From contig CAVRMF010000018.1 of the NCBI GenBank assembly GCA_963721905.1, positions 31,913-95,912 of the forward strand: 64,000 bases of DNA, read 5' to 3'. Shown here piece after piece: positions 1 to 8,067 of this stretch; position 1 is the first letter of the stretch; each line of letters starts with the position of its first letter. Below the pieces are notes generated by a model. It was not told where the DNA came from, did no database searches, and was given only the letters and a program-made list of their open reading frames with translations. A program made the translations under genes and the position numbers. The stretch is from Roseiarcus sp963721905. Its GTDB lineage: Bacteria > Pseudomonadota > Alphaproteobacteria > Rhizobiales > Beijerinckiaceae.

Positions 1-172
1 CAAGGATATCCGCCGGTCCGACGGCTCGGTCATCCGTTTCGACTCCAATGCGGCGGTGCTGATCAACAATCAGTCCGAGCCGGTCGGAACGCGCATCTTC
101 GGGCCGGTGCCGCGGGAACTGCGCGCCAAGAACCACGTCAAGATCATCTCGCTCGCGCCGGAGGTGCTGTGA
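1..172 (+). CDS. rplN: 50S ribosomal protein L14, C-terminal part
   Basis: This is the 3' end of the gene for L14, a large-subunit protein at the subunit interface; the 5' part lies outside the window. Reading from base 2, the last 56 codons contain the L14 signatures SDGSVIRFDSNAAVLIN and GTRIFGPVPREL and finish with KIISLAPEVL and TGA at 170-172. The position directly before rplX matches the conserved spc operon. The rplX start codon overlaps this stop (TGATG), so translation is probably coupled. Confidence 0.95.
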   Translation, partial: KDIRRSDGSVIRFDSNAAVLINNQSEPVGTRIFGPVPRELRAKNHVKIISLAPEVL

Positions 173-489
173 TGGCCGCCAAGATCAAGAAGGGCGACAA
201 GGTCGTCGTCATGGCCGGCCGTGACAAGGGCCGGACCGGCGAGGTCCGCCAGGTGATGCCGGATGACGGGCGGGCGATCGTGGCCGGCGTCAATCTGGTG
301 CGCCGCCATACGCGCCAGACCGCGCAGACCGAGGGCGGCATCCTGACCAAGGAGGCGCCGATCCATCTGTCGAATCTGGCGATCGCCGATCCGAAGTCTG
401 GCAAGCCCACGCGCGTCGGCTTCAAGATTCTCGACGACGGCCGCAAGGTTCGCGTCGCCAAGCGTTCCGGAGACCTGATCGATGGCTGA
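172..489 (+). CDS. rplX: 50S ribosomal protein L24
   Basis: L24 is an assembly-initiating protein of the large subunit. The 105-residue product begins MAAKIKKGDKVVVMAGRDKG, the KOW-type beta-barrel motif of L24, and has the family's usual length. A GTG three bases upstream is also in frame, but ATG at 172 overlaps the rplN stop and is preferred. The 3' end overlaps rplE by 8 bases, so the operon is tightly packed here. No anomaly was seen. Confidence 0.96.
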   Translation: MAAKIKKGDKVVVMAGRDKGRTGEVRQVMPDDGRAIVAGVNLVRRHTRQTAQTEGGILTKEAPIHLSNLAIADPKSGKPTRVGFKILDDGRKVRVAKRSGDLIDG

Positions 490-1219
490 GGCAAAGACCG
501 AAAAAGGCGCCAAGCCCGCCAAGGGCGACAAGGCCGCCAAGGGTGACAAGGCCGCCGCTGCTCCCAAGAGCGCGAAGCCCGATGCCGCGGAAGCCAAAGG
601 CGCTAAAGCCAAGCCCCGCAAGGAAGCGGGCGGCGAAGTCGCGGCCTCCGGCGCGGTCAAGGCCCCGCCGAAGGACTATGTCGCACGCCTGAAGAAGATC
701 TATCAGGACGAGATCGTGCCGAAGCTCGTTCAGGAGTTCGGCTACAAGAACGCGCTTGAAGTCCCACGGCTCCAGAAGATCGTGCTTAACATGGGCGTCG
801 GCGAAGCGGTCAACGACACCAAGAAGGTGACGTCGGCCGCCGCGGATCTGGCCATGATCGCCGGCCAGAAGCCGGTCATCACCCGCGCCCGAAAGGCGAT
901 CTCGACCTTCAAGGTGCGCGAGAACATGCCGATCGGGGCCAAGGTTACCCTGCGCAAGACGCGCATGTACGAGTTCCTTGACCGTCTGGTGACGGTCGCG
1001 CTGCCGCGCGTTCGCGACTTCCGCGGTCTCGATCCGAAGTCGTTCGACGGGCGCGGCAACTATGCGCTCGGCGTCAAGGAGCACATCATTTTCCCCGAGA
1101 TCGACTATGACAAGGCCGAAGCCATGCTTGGGCTCGACATCGTCGTCTGCACGACGGCCAGGACCGACAAGGAAGCAAAGGCCCTGCTGCGTGAATTCAA
1201 CTTCCCCTTCCGGCAGTGA
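482..1219 (+). CDS. rplE: 50S ribosomal protein L5 with a long Ala/Lys-rich N-terminal extension
   Basis: L5 binds 5S rRNA in the central protuberance. The core (from about residue 65, DYVARLKKIYQDEIVPKL) is complete and contains KIVLNMGVGEA, the strand typical of L5, and ends LLREFNFPFRQ. Before it lies about 60 residues of low-complexity Ala/Lys/Gly/Pro sequence with the near repeat KGDKAAKGDKAA. Usual L5 is about 180 residues; this one is 245. ATG at 482 sits inside the end of rplX (8-base overlap), and no internal ATG lies close to the conserved core, so the extension appears translated. Its role is unknown; a flexible basic tail touching rRNA is a guess. Confidence 0.93.
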   Translation: MAEAKTEKGAKPAKGDKAAKGDKAAAAPKSAKPDAAEAKGAKAKPRKEAGGEVAASGAVKAPPKDYVARLKKIYQDEIVPKLVQEFGYKNALEVPRLQKIVLNMGVGEAVNDTKKVTSAAADLAMIAGQKPVITRARKAISTFKVRENMPIGAKVTLRKTRMYEFLDRLVTVALPRVRDFRGLDPKSFDGRGNYALGVKEHIIFPEIDYDKAEAMLGLDIVVCTTARTDKEAKALLREFNFPFRQ

Positions 1220-1256
1220 GCTTCATGGCTCAGACGCGGAAAATTGGAGGCCTTTG

Positions 1257-1562
1257 ATGGCAAAGAAGAGTGCGATTGAGAACAATATGCGCAAGCAGCG
1301 CCTGGCCAAGAAGTTCGCCGGCCGGCGAAAGCGGCTGCTTGACGTCGCCAACGACGACAGCCGTCCGATGGAGGAGCGCTTCGAGGCGCGCCTCAGGCTC
1401 GCTGCGCTTCCGCGCAACGGCGCGATCATCCGCGTGCGCAACCGCTGCGAAGTGACCGGCCGTCCGCGCGGCTACTATCGCAAGATGAAGATGTCGCGCA
1501 TCGCCTTGCGCGAACTCGGCAACAAGGGCCTGATCCCAGGCCTGGTCAAGTCGAGCTGGTGA
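1257..1562 (+). CDS. rpsN: 30S ribosomal protein S14
   Basis: S14 is a small-subunit head protein. The 101-residue product begins MAKKSAIENNMRKQRLAKKF and contains the conserved NRCEVTGRPRGYYRKMKMSR segment. It is the long, zinc-free form: the CxxC pairs of the short form are absent. ATG at 1257 has a clear GGAGG at 1246-1250. The frame is open further upstream through the end of rplE, but the ribosome binding site and the family length fix this start. Confidence 0.96.
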   Translation: MAKKSAIENNMRKQRLAKKFAGRRKRLLDVANDDSRPMEERFEARLRLAALPRNGAIIRVRNRCEVTGRPRGYYRKMKMSRIALRELGNKGLIPGLVKSSW

Positions 1563-1575
1563 GAGGAGAAGGATC

Positions 1576-1974
1576 ATGGCAGTGAACGATCCCCTCGGCG
1601 ACATGCTCACCCGGATCCGCAACGCGCAGATGCGCAAGCGCGGCAAGGTGACGACGCCCGGCTCCTCCCTTCGCAAGAAGGTTCTCGACGTGCTCGAGTC
1701 AGAAGGTTACATCCGCGGCTATTCGACCACGGATTACGCCAACGGTCGCACCGAGTTCGAGATCGAGCTGAAGTATTTCGACAACGAGCCGGTCATCCGC
1801 AAGATCGAGCGCGTCTCCAAGCCTGGGCGCCGGGTCTACGCGACCGTCGACGCCATGCCGCGCGTCGGCAACGGGCTCGGCGTTGCGATCGTCTCGACGC
1901 CGAAGGGCGTCATGGCTGACCACGCCGCGCGCGAGAACAACGTCGGCGGCGAGGTCCTCTGCACCGTCTTCTGA
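1576..1974 (+). CDS. rpsH: 30S ribosomal protein S8
   Basis: S8 binds helix 21 of 16S rRNA, and in enterobacteria it also represses the spc operon by binding its mRNA. The 132-residue product begins MAVNDPLGDMLTRIRNAQ and ends with the family signature around DHAARENNVGGEVLCTVF (S8 usually ends VGGE-C-V/I-F/W). Its length is normal. The start at 1576 lies 13 bases after the rpsN stop, with GAGGAGAAGG just upstream as the binding site. I did not identify an S8-binding mRNA structure. Confidence 0.97.
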   Translation: MAVNDPLGDMLTRIRNAQMRKRGKVTTPGSSLRKKVLDVLESEGYIRGYSTTDYANGRTEFEIELKYFDNEPVIRKIERVSKPGRRVYATVDAMPRVGNGLGVAIVSTPKGVMADHAARENNVGGEVLCTVF

Positions 1975-2004
1975 CGGGCGCGGATAAAGAAACGGAATTG
2001 AGCC

Positions 2005-2538
2005 ATGTCTCGTATCGGCAAGAAGCCCGTCGTCATTCCTTCCGGCGTCACCGCGAAGCTGGAAGGTCAGACGATCGCCGTCAAAGGCGCCAAGGGCGAA
2101 CTGAAATTCACGGCGCCCAAGGAAGTGGCGCTCTCCATCGACGGCGGCGCCGTCCATGTCCAGCCGCATAGCGAGGACAAGCGCGCCCGCGCGATGTGGG
2201 GCACGACCCGCGCCCAGGTTGCGAACCTGATCGGCGGCGTCACCAAGGGTTTCGAGAAGAAGCTCGAGATCAACGGCGTTGGCTACAAGGCGGCGCTCGC
2301 AGGCAAGAACCTGCAGCTTTCGCTCGGTTACAGCCACGACATCATGTATCCGATCCCGGCGGGCGTCACCATTACGACGTCAAAGCCGACCGAAATCACC
2401 ATCGCCGGCATCGACAAGCGCCAGGTGGGCCAGATCGCCGCGGAGATCCGCGCGTTCCGTGGCCCCGAGCCCTACAAGGGCAAGGGCGTGAAATACGCCG
2501 GCGAATTCATCTTCCGCAAGGAAGGCAAGAAGAAGTAA
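2005..2538 (+). CDS. rplF: 50S ribosomal protein L6
   Basis: L6 lies near the sarcin-ricin loop of the large subunit. The 177-residue product starts MSRIGKKPVVIPSGV and carries the C-terminal signature GPEPYKGKGVKYAGE, which is diagnostic for L6. Its length is normal. It lies 30 bases after rpsH and 11 bases before rplR, in the canonical order. Confidence 0.97.
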   Translation: MSRIGKKPVVIPSGVTAKLEGQTIAVKGAKGELKFTAPKEVALSIDGGAVHVQPHSEDKRARAMWGTTRAQVANLIGGVTKGFEKKLEINGVGYKAALAGKNLQLSLGYSHDIMYPIPAGVTITTSKPTEITIAGIDKRQVGQIAAEIRAFRGPEPYKGKGVKYAGEFIFRKEGKKK

Positions 2539-2549
2539 GAGGCGCCGCC

Positions 2550-2912
2550 ATGGCCAAGTCGAAGACATCCACGGACCGGCGCAGGGCGCGCATCCGCAGC
2601 GCAATCGCCGCCAATGCGGGCGGCCGCCCGCGGCTCAGCGTCTTTCGCTCGTCGAAGCAGATCTACGCCCAGGTCATCGACGACGAGCACGGGCGCACGC
2701 TCGCCGCCGCCTCGTCGCTCGAAAAGACGATGCGCGAGTCGCTGAAGACCGGCGCAACGGCCGAGGCGGCCCGCATCGTTGGCAAGGAGCTCGCCGAGCG
2801 GGCGAAGAAGGCCGGCGTCGCCAAGGTCGTGTTCGATCGCGGCGCCTACATGTACCATGGCCGCGTCAAGGCGCTGGCCGAGGGCGCCCGCGAGGGCGGC
2901 CTCGAGTTCTGA
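2550..2912 (+). CDS. rplR: 50S ribosomal protein L18
   Basis: L18 binds 5S rRNA together with L5 and L25. The 120-residue product reads from MAKSKTSTDRRRARIRSAI through RPRLSVFRSSKQIYAQVIDD to the conserved end VVFDRGAYMYHGRVKALAEGAREGGLEF-type tail. The frame is open far upstream inside rplF, but the ATG at 2550, after an AAGAGG-like binding site, gives the standard length. It is followed by a 65-base gap before rpsE. Confidence 0.96.
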   Translation: MAKSKTSTDRRRARIRSAIAANAGGRPRLSVFRSSKQIYAQVIDDEHGRTLAAASSLEKTMRESLKTGATAEAARIVGKELAERAKKAGVAKVVFDRGAYMYHGRVKALAEGAREGGLEF

Positions 2913-2977
2913 GGAAGCATACGGAAGCGAGCGGCGCCGTTTCGCGCGCGCCGCGTTTTTAGTGACGGAAAGAGACA

Positions 2978-3554
2978 ATGGCGCGTGAAGGAGAAGGCGG
3001 CCGCGGCCGTGATGCAAGGCGCGGCGAGGAGCGCGACAGCGAGTTTGTCGACCGCCTCGTCCATATCAATCGCGTGGCGAAAGTGGTGAAGGGCGGCCGT
3101 CGCTTCGGCTTCGCCGCGCTCGTTGTCGTCGGCGACCAGAAGGGTCGCGTCGGCTTTGGCCACGGCAAGGCGCGCGAGGTGCCCGAGGCAATCCGCAAGG
3201 CGACGGAAGCCGCCAAGCGCAGCGTCGTGCGGGTGCCGCTGCGGGAGGGCCGCACGCTGCATCACGACGTGAACGGGCGCCATGGCGCGGGCCGCGTGGT
3301 CCTGCGCGCGGCCCCGGCCGGCACCGGCATCATCGCCGGCGGCCCGATGCGCGCGGTGTTCGAGTCGCTCGGCGTCCATGACGTCGTGGCGAAGAGCCAG
3401 GGCTCCTCGAACCCCTACAACATGGTCCGCGCCACCTTCGACGCGCTCTCGCGCGAGGATAGCCCGCGCTCGGTCGCGCAACGGCGCAACCTCAAGGTCT
3501 CGACCCTGCAGTCCCGGCGCGTTGGCGTCGACGCCGACGCCGCCGAATTCGTGA
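2978..3554 (+). CDS. rpsE: 30S ribosomal protein S5 (stop hidden by a likely one-base insertion)
   Basis: S5 contributes to decoding accuracy. The product begins MAREGEGGRGRDARRG; residues about 20-90 form the double-stranded RNA-binding domain (VDRLVHINRVAKVVKGGRRF) and the C-terminal domain has SQGSSNPYNMVRATFDAL. As written, the frame has no stop at the end of S5 and runs on through rpmD to 3766, making an apparent 262-residue S5-L30 fusion. Removing one base from GAATTC at 3545-3550 would give a stop at 3552-3554 and a normal-length S5 of about 191 residues. I therefore annotate separate genes. The indel is inferred and needs read-level proof. Confidence 0.88.
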
Positions 3555-3568
3555 GGGCCGAAGCCGCC

Positions 3569-3766
3569 ATGACCACGAGCACGCAAAAGACCATCACGCT
3601 CGAGCAAACCGCCAGCGCCATCGGCCGGCCCAGCTCCCAGCGCGAAACGCTGAAGGGCCTAGGCCTCAACCGGATCGGGCGCCGTTCGCACGTCGTCGAC
3701 AGCCCCGCCAACCGCGGCATGATCGCCAAGGTCGCGCATCTCGTGCGCGTCGTCGACGGTCAATGA
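3569..3766 (+). CDS. rpmD: 50S ribosomal protein L30
   Basis: L30 is a small protein of the large subunit. The 65-residue segment from ATG at 3569 has the family pattern: ITLEQTASAIGRP, then QRETLKGLGLNRIGR, then GMIAKVAHLVRVVD at the end. GAGGG at 3553-3557 could serve as its binding site, although the spacing of 11 is rather long. As sequenced, it is in frame with rpsE without an intervening stop; a true fusion cannot be excluded but is less likely than a one-base error at 3545-3550. It lies 10 bases before rplO. Confidence 0.88.
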   Translation: MTTSTQKTITLEQTASAIGRPSSQRETLKGLGLNRIGRRSHVVDSPANRGMIAKVAHLVRVVDGQ

Positions 3767-3776
3767 GGATCGCGCC

Positions 3777-4259
3777 ATGAAACTCAACGAAATCAAAGAC
3801 AATCCAGGTTCGACGAAGGCGCGCATCCGCGTCGGCCGCGGCATCGGTTCGGGCAAAGGCAAGCAGGCGGGCCGTGGCGGCAAGGGCCAGACCGCCCGGT
3901 CGGGCGTGCGCATCAAGGGCTTCGAAGGCGGCCAGATGCCGCTCCATCGCCGCCTGCCGAAGCGGGGATTCACCCCGCCCTCGCGGATCGTCTACAACGA
4001 GGTCAATCTCGGGCGGATCCAGAGCGCGATCGACGCCGGCAAACTCAACCCCGACGAGCCGATTACCCTCGAGAGCCTGATGACGGCGGGCGTCGTCACT
4101 CATCCGCGCGACGGCGTGAAAATCCTCGGCTCCGGCGAACTGAAGGCGAAGGCGAATTTCGAAGTCGCCACGGCCTCGAAGGGCGCCGCCGCGGCGATCG
4201 AGAAAGCCGGCGGCAGCCTGAAGACCTTGCGCAAAGAGGCTGAAAAAGCCGCCTCGTGA
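3777..4259 (+). CDS. rplO: 50S ribosomal protein L15
   Basis: L15 acts late in large-subunit assembly. The 160-residue product begins MKLNEIKDNPGSTKARIRVG and has the glycine/arginine-rich stretch GRGIGSGKGKQAGRGGKGQ typical of the family, then GFEGGQMPLHRRLPKRGF. Length and position before secY are normal. The next gene is separated by 137 bases, the largest gap in this operon. Confidence 0.97.
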   Translation: MKLNEIKDNPGSTKARIRVGRGIGSGKGKQAGRGGKGQTARSGVRIKGFEGGQMPLHRRLPKRGFTPPSRIVYNEVNLGRIQSAIDAGKLNPDEPITLESLMTAGVVTHPRDGVKILGSGELKAKANFEVATASKGAAAAIEKAGGSLKTLRKEAEKAAS

Positions 4260-4396
4260 ACGCGGCGCGTTCGGGGTGACATTGGCGCCGGCGCCGACCA
4301 TATGATAGGGGCTTTCCCGCCGCGCCAAAGAGGGCGGCGGGAACGCCGTTTCTAGGAACACGAGCGCCCGTCCGCGGGCGCCGCTCGGAGAGCATC

Positions 4397-5731
4397 ATGG
4401 CGTCGGCCGCCGAACAGCTCGCAGCCAATATCAACTGGTCAGCCTTCGCCAAGGCCGATGAGCTCAAGAAGCGCATCTGGTTCACGCTGGGCGCGCTCGT
4501 CATCTTCCGCCTCGGGACCTACATCCCGCTGCCGGGCATCGATTCGGAGGCGTTTCAGACCGCCTTCCTTGGGCAGAAGCAGGGCGTGCTCGACATGTTC
4601 AACATGTTCTCGGGTGGCGCCGTGCAGCGCATGGCGGTGTTTGCGCTCAACATTATGCCGTATATCTCAGCTTCGATCATCATCCAGCTCCTGAGCTCCG
4701 TGGTCCCGTCGCTCGAGGCGATCAAGAAAGAGGGCGAGCAGGGCCGCAAGGTCCTCAACCAGTACACCCGCTATCTCACCGTCGTCCTGTCGATATTCCA
4801 GGCCTACGGCATCGCCATCGGTCTCGAGGGACGGCCGGGCATCGTCAGCAATCCCGGCCTTCTGTTCATAATCTCGACAGTCGTGACGCTGACCGGCGGG
4901 ACGATGTTTCTGGTGTGGCTCGGCGAGCAGATCACCGCGCGCGGCGTCGGCAACGGGTCGTCGCTCATCATCTTCGCCGGCATCGTCGCGCGCCTTCCCT
5001 CGGCGATCGTGCAATTGTTCGAGATGGGCCGTCAGGGGTCAATCTCGACCGGCCTCGTGCTCGCCGTCGTCGTGATGGTGTTCGTCGTCGTCGCCTTCAT
5101 CGTCTTCATGGAGCGCGCACAGCGGCGCGTGCCGATCACCTATCCGCGCCGTCAGGTCGGCAACAAGATGTATGAAGGGCAGAGTTCCTTCCTGCCGCTT
5201 AAGCTCAACACCTCGGGCGTCATTCCGCCGATCTTCGCCTCTTCGCTGCTGCTGCTTCCGACGACGGTGGCGAACTTCGCGCAGGGGTCGTCGAGTTCCG
5301 GAATTCTGACCACGATCACCGCGCTGCTCGGGCGCGGCAGTGCGCTCTATCTCATCCTTTATGTCGCCCTGATCGTCTTTTTCGCCTTTTTCTATACGGC
5401 GACCGTGTTCAATCCGGCCGACACCGCCGACAATCTGAAGAAGCACGGCGGATTCATTCCCGGCGTTCGTCCGGGCGAACGGACGGCGCAATATATCGAC
5501 TACGTTCTGACGCGGATCACTGTGCTCGGCGCCGGCTATCTGTCCCTCATCTGCCTCCTACCCGAATGGCTCATTTCCTATGCGGCCCTGCCATTCTATT
5601 TTGGCGGCACGTCGCTGCTGATCGTCGTCAACGTGACGATGGATACGGTGGCGCAGATCCACGGACATCTGCAGGCGCATCAGTACGAGGGACTGATCCG
5701 CAGAGCCAGGCTCAAGGGGCGGAAACGATGA
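4397..5731 (+). CDS. secY: Protein translocase subunit SecY
   Basis: SecY forms the membrane channel of the Sec translocon with SecE and SecG. The 444-residue product begins with a cytoplasmic segment followed by RLGTYIPLPGIDSEAF, the start of the first transmembrane helix, and shows about ten hydrophobic helices. Diagnostic stretches include MPYISASIIIQLLSS (helix 2), RRVPITYPRRQVG (cytoplasmic loop) and LNTSGVIPPIFASSLL. Length is normal. The 137-base upstream gap contains an imperfect GC-rich hairpin around 4317-4343, and the adk start overlaps the secY stop (ATGA). Confidence 0.98.
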   Translation: MASAAEQLAANINWSAFAKADELKKRIWFTLGALVIFRLGTYIPLPGIDSEAFQTAFLGQKQGVLDMFNMFSGGAVQRMAVFALNIMPYISASIIIQLLSSVVPSLEAIKKEGEQGRKVLNQYTRYLTVVLSIFQAYGIAIGLEGRPGIVSNPGLLFIISTVVTLTGGTMFLVWLGEQITARGVGNGSSLIIFAGIVARLPSAIVQLFEMGRQGSISTGLVLAVVVMVFVVVAFIVFMERAQRRVPITYPRRQVGNKMYEGQSSFLPLKLNTSGVIPPIFASSLLLLPTTVANFAQGSSSSGILTTITALLGRGSALYLILYVALIVFFAFFYTATVFNPADTADNLKKHGGFIPGVRPGERTAQYIDYVLTRITVLGAGYLSLICLLPEWLISYAALPFYFGGTSLLIVVNVTMDTVAQIHGHLQAHQYEGLIRRARLKGRKR

Positions 5732-6321
5732 GGCTGATTCTGCTTGGGCCTCCGGGCGCCGGCAAGGGGACGCAGGCTCAGCGCCTGGTGCGCAAATTCG
5801 GCATTCCGCAATTGTCGACCGGCGACATGCTGCGCGCCGCCGTTGCGGCCGGCACCCCGATCGGGCTCAAGGCGAAGGCGGTCATGGATTCGGGCGCGCT
5901 GGTCTCGGACGACATCGTCATCGGCATCATCAACGACCGCATCAGCGAGCCGGACGCCAAGAACGGCTTCATCCTCGACGGCTTTCCGCGCACGCTGGCC
6001 CAGGCCCGCGAATTGGAGGCCATGCTGGCGGAGAAGGGGCTGATGCTCGAGGCCGCCATCGAGCTGACGGTCGACGCGGCCAGGCTGGTCGACCGCATCG
6101 TCAATCGCGCCGCGGAGGCGAAGGCCGCCGGCCTGCCGGTGCGCAAGGATGACGATCCGGAAGTCTTCAAATCGCGGCTCGAGGCCTACGAGCGCGACAC
6201 GGCCGCGGTCACGCCGTTCTATCACGAGCGCGGTCTGCTGCACGAGGTCGACGGCATGGCGCCGATCGATAAGGTGGCCGCCGACATCGACGCCGTGCTC
6301 GGCGAGGTCGCGACCTCGTGA
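5728..6321 (+). CDS. adk: Adenylate kinase, short-LID form
   Basis: This cytoplasmic enzyme interconverts ATP + AMP with 2 ADP. The 197-residue protein begins MRLILLGPPGAGKGTQAQRL, with the P-loop GPPGAGKGT at residues 7-15, then STGDMLRAA of the AMP-binding domain and GFILDGFPRTLAQA. The LID region (RAAEAKAAGLPVRKDDDPEVF) is short and has no zinc-binding cysteines, as is usual in alphaproteobacteria. The ATG overlaps the secY stop by 4 bases and the next gene's GTG overlaps this stop by 4 bases, so all three are probably co-translated. Confidence 0.97.
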   Translation: MRLILLGPPGAGKGTQAQRLVRKFGIPQLSTGDMLRAAVAAGTPIGLKAKAVMDSGALVSDDIVIGIINDRISEPDAKNGFILDGFPRTLAQARELEAMLAEKGLMLEAAIELTVDAARLVDRIVNRAAEAKAAGLPVRKDDDPEVFKSRLEAYERDTAAVTPFYHERGLLHEVDGMAPIDKVAADIDAVLGEVATS

Positions 6322-7379
6322 CTGACGCGGCTCTGGAGGCCGAGGCGCTGATCGAACGGCGCGGCGGCGCCGGGGTCATCGTGCTCAACCGGCCCAGGGC
6401 GCTGAACGCGCTGACCCTGACGATGGTGCGCCTGATGGCCGCGGCGCTCGACGATTGGGCGCGCGATCCGGGCGTGACCCGGGTCGTTCTTCGAGGCGCG
6501 GGCGAGAAGGCGTTCTGCGCCGGCGGCGACATCCGGCATCTCTACGAGCTCGGCCGCGCCGGCGACCATGAGGCCCAACTGACGTTCTGGCGCGAGGAGT
6601 ACCAGCTCAACGAGCGCATCCGAACCTATCCGAAGCCCGTAGTCGCGCTGATCGACGGCATTGTGATGGGCGGCGGCGTCGGCGTCTCGATCAACGCCGC
6701 CCATCGCGTCGCCGGCGACCGCTTCGTCTTCGCCATGCCGGAAGTCGGCATCGGCTTCTTTCCCGACGTCGGGGGAACCTATTTCCTGCCGCGGCTCGCG
6801 CGCCGCGCCGGCGTCTATTTCGCCCTGACGGGCCTTCGCGCCAATGCGGGCGACGCGTTCGCGTTCGGCCTTGTCCAGACCTATGTCTCGAGCGCCCAGT
6901 TCGGCGACTTGGCGGCGGCGCTGGAGGCCGACTCGCCGGTCGAATCCACGCTCGCCCGCTTTGCAGCGAACCCTGAGCCCTCCGAGCTGATGAAGGAGGC
7001 GGACGGTGTCCAGTTCTGCTTTTCGCTCCCGACCCGCGACGCGATCCTGGATGCGCTTGCGGGCGCGGAGGGCAGGGGGTTGGCCTTCGCGGGGCCGGCG
7101 CGCAAAGCGATGCTGGAGAAGTCGCCGACAAGCCAGGCGATCGCGCTGAGACAGATGGCGCTTGGACCTTCGCTCGACGTGCACGAGGCCCTGCGCGTCG
7201 AGTACCGCATCGTTTCACGGATCTGCCGCGGCCACGATTTCTATGAAGGCGTCCGCGCCCTCATCGTCGACAAGGACAACCGCCCCCAGTGGAGCGCTCC
7301 GCCGTCGAAGGCGGAGGTCGACAAGTATTTCGCCTCGCTCGGCGCTGACGAACTGACGTTCCCGGTCCGGCCCGCATGA
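6318..7379 (+). CDS. Enoyl-CoA hydratase/isomerase family, 3-hydroxyisobutyryl-CoA hydrolase-like
   Basis: The 353-residue protein is a crotonase-fold enzyme of the HIBCH type, which in valine breakdown hydrolyses 3-hydroxyisobutyryl-CoA. Family marks are KAFCAGGDIRHLYE near residues 65-78, the oxyanion segment DGIVMGGGVGVSINAAHRV, and VGIGFFPDVGGTYFLPRL, a signature of this subgroup. The C-terminal ECH-2 extension is present. The start is GTG at 6318, overlapping the adk stop (GTGA). Its place directly after adk is unusual, because rpsM normally follows. Exact substrate specificity cannot be read from sequence alone; no other valine-pathway gene is nearby. Confidence 0.88.
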   Translation: MTDAALEAEALIERRGGAGVIVLNRPRALNALTLTMVRLMAAALDDWARDPGVTRVVLRGAGEKAFCAGGDIRHLYELGRAGDHEAQLTFWREEYQLNERIRTYPKPVVALIDGIVMGGGVGVSINAAHRVAGDRFVFAMPEVGIGFFPDVGGTYFLPRLARRAGVYFALTGLRANAGDAFAFGLVQTYVSSAQFGDLAAALEADSPVESTLARFAANPEPSELMKEADGVQFCFSLPTRDAILDALAGAEGRGLAFAGPARKAMLEKSPTSQAIALRQMALGPSLDVHEALRVEYRIVSRICRGHDFYEGVRALIVDKDNRPQWSAPPSKAEVDKYFASLGADELTFPVRPA

Positions 7380-7846
7380 AACACATCATGCGTCAGACGC
7401 GCGACGGCGCGGTGGAACTTATCGACCCCTCGCCTCCGAAGCCGTCGGACAGCACGCTTTCCGCTGTGATGGCGAGCGTGGGCTGGGAGACGGCGCTCCT
7501 CTGGTACATGCGTACGCTCGCCTGGGTCTGGGTCAGCAAGGGCCTGTTCAACTGGGCGATCGTTCTCGGCGCCTTCCCCGGCCTCGGCGATTTCACGACG
7601 ATGGCGTTGCCGCTTCAGGCGACGATTGTCGCCTTCGCCTGCTTCAACCTCCTGGCGGCCGTCGGACTGTGGCTCGCGGCGCCTTGGGGCGGGGCGATCT
7701 GGCTTCTGTGCGCGATGGTCGAATCGGCCTCGCCGTTCCTCAGTCCGCGCGCTGCGTCGATCTCCGCCGGCGGCGCCATGCTCAATGTCGTGCTGGTCGT
7801 CGGCTACTTCTTTCTAAGCTGGCGCGCTGTCAGACAACGCGACTGA
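7376..7846 (+). CDS. Small integral membrane protein (DUF6163-like)
   Basis: This is a 156-residue protein of unknown function with a soluble N-terminus of about 40 residues and four predicted membrane helices, in the regions LLWYMRTLAWVWVSKGLFNW, GDFTTMALPLQATIVAFACF, WLAAPWGGAIWLLCAMV and GGAMLNVVLVVGYFFLSW. It resembles the alphaproteobacterial family DUF6163, recognised by overall pattern rather than by a motif. The ATG overlaps the upstream hydrolase stop by 4 bases (ATGA), so it is the last gene of the extended secY-adk transcription unit. Nothing indicates an enzymatic activity. Confidence 0.7.
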   Translation: MKHIMRQTRDGAVELIDPSPPKPSDSTLSAVMASVGWETALLWYMRTLAWVWVSKGLFNWAIVLGAFPGLGDFTTMALPLQATIVAFACFNLLAAVGLWLAAPWGGAIWLLCAMVESASPFLSPRAASISAGGAMLNVVLVVGYFFLSWRAVRQRD

Positions 7847-8067
7847 GAAGGGCGACAAGGCCGACGCTCGAGGCTTTCCGTGAGCGGGGGTTCGCACCCG
7901 TCTTGTGGAAGAAACGAGGCGTCGGATTCAACCGTTATTTACCAGCGGATGAAAACCTTCGATTCATCTTGATTTTTAGGCTCGTCTTCACGGGCTTCCC
8001 TTACAGTTCTACCCATTAACGGACCGAACAAAGCTCGGCCGCGGACAGGCGAACAAATGGGTGGGCC

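Noticed and set aside
2978..3766. True S5-L30 fusion gene
   Set aside because: The two proteins sit in different ribosomal subunits, and one base at a GANTC-like site restores two normal genes, so an artefact is the simpler reading.
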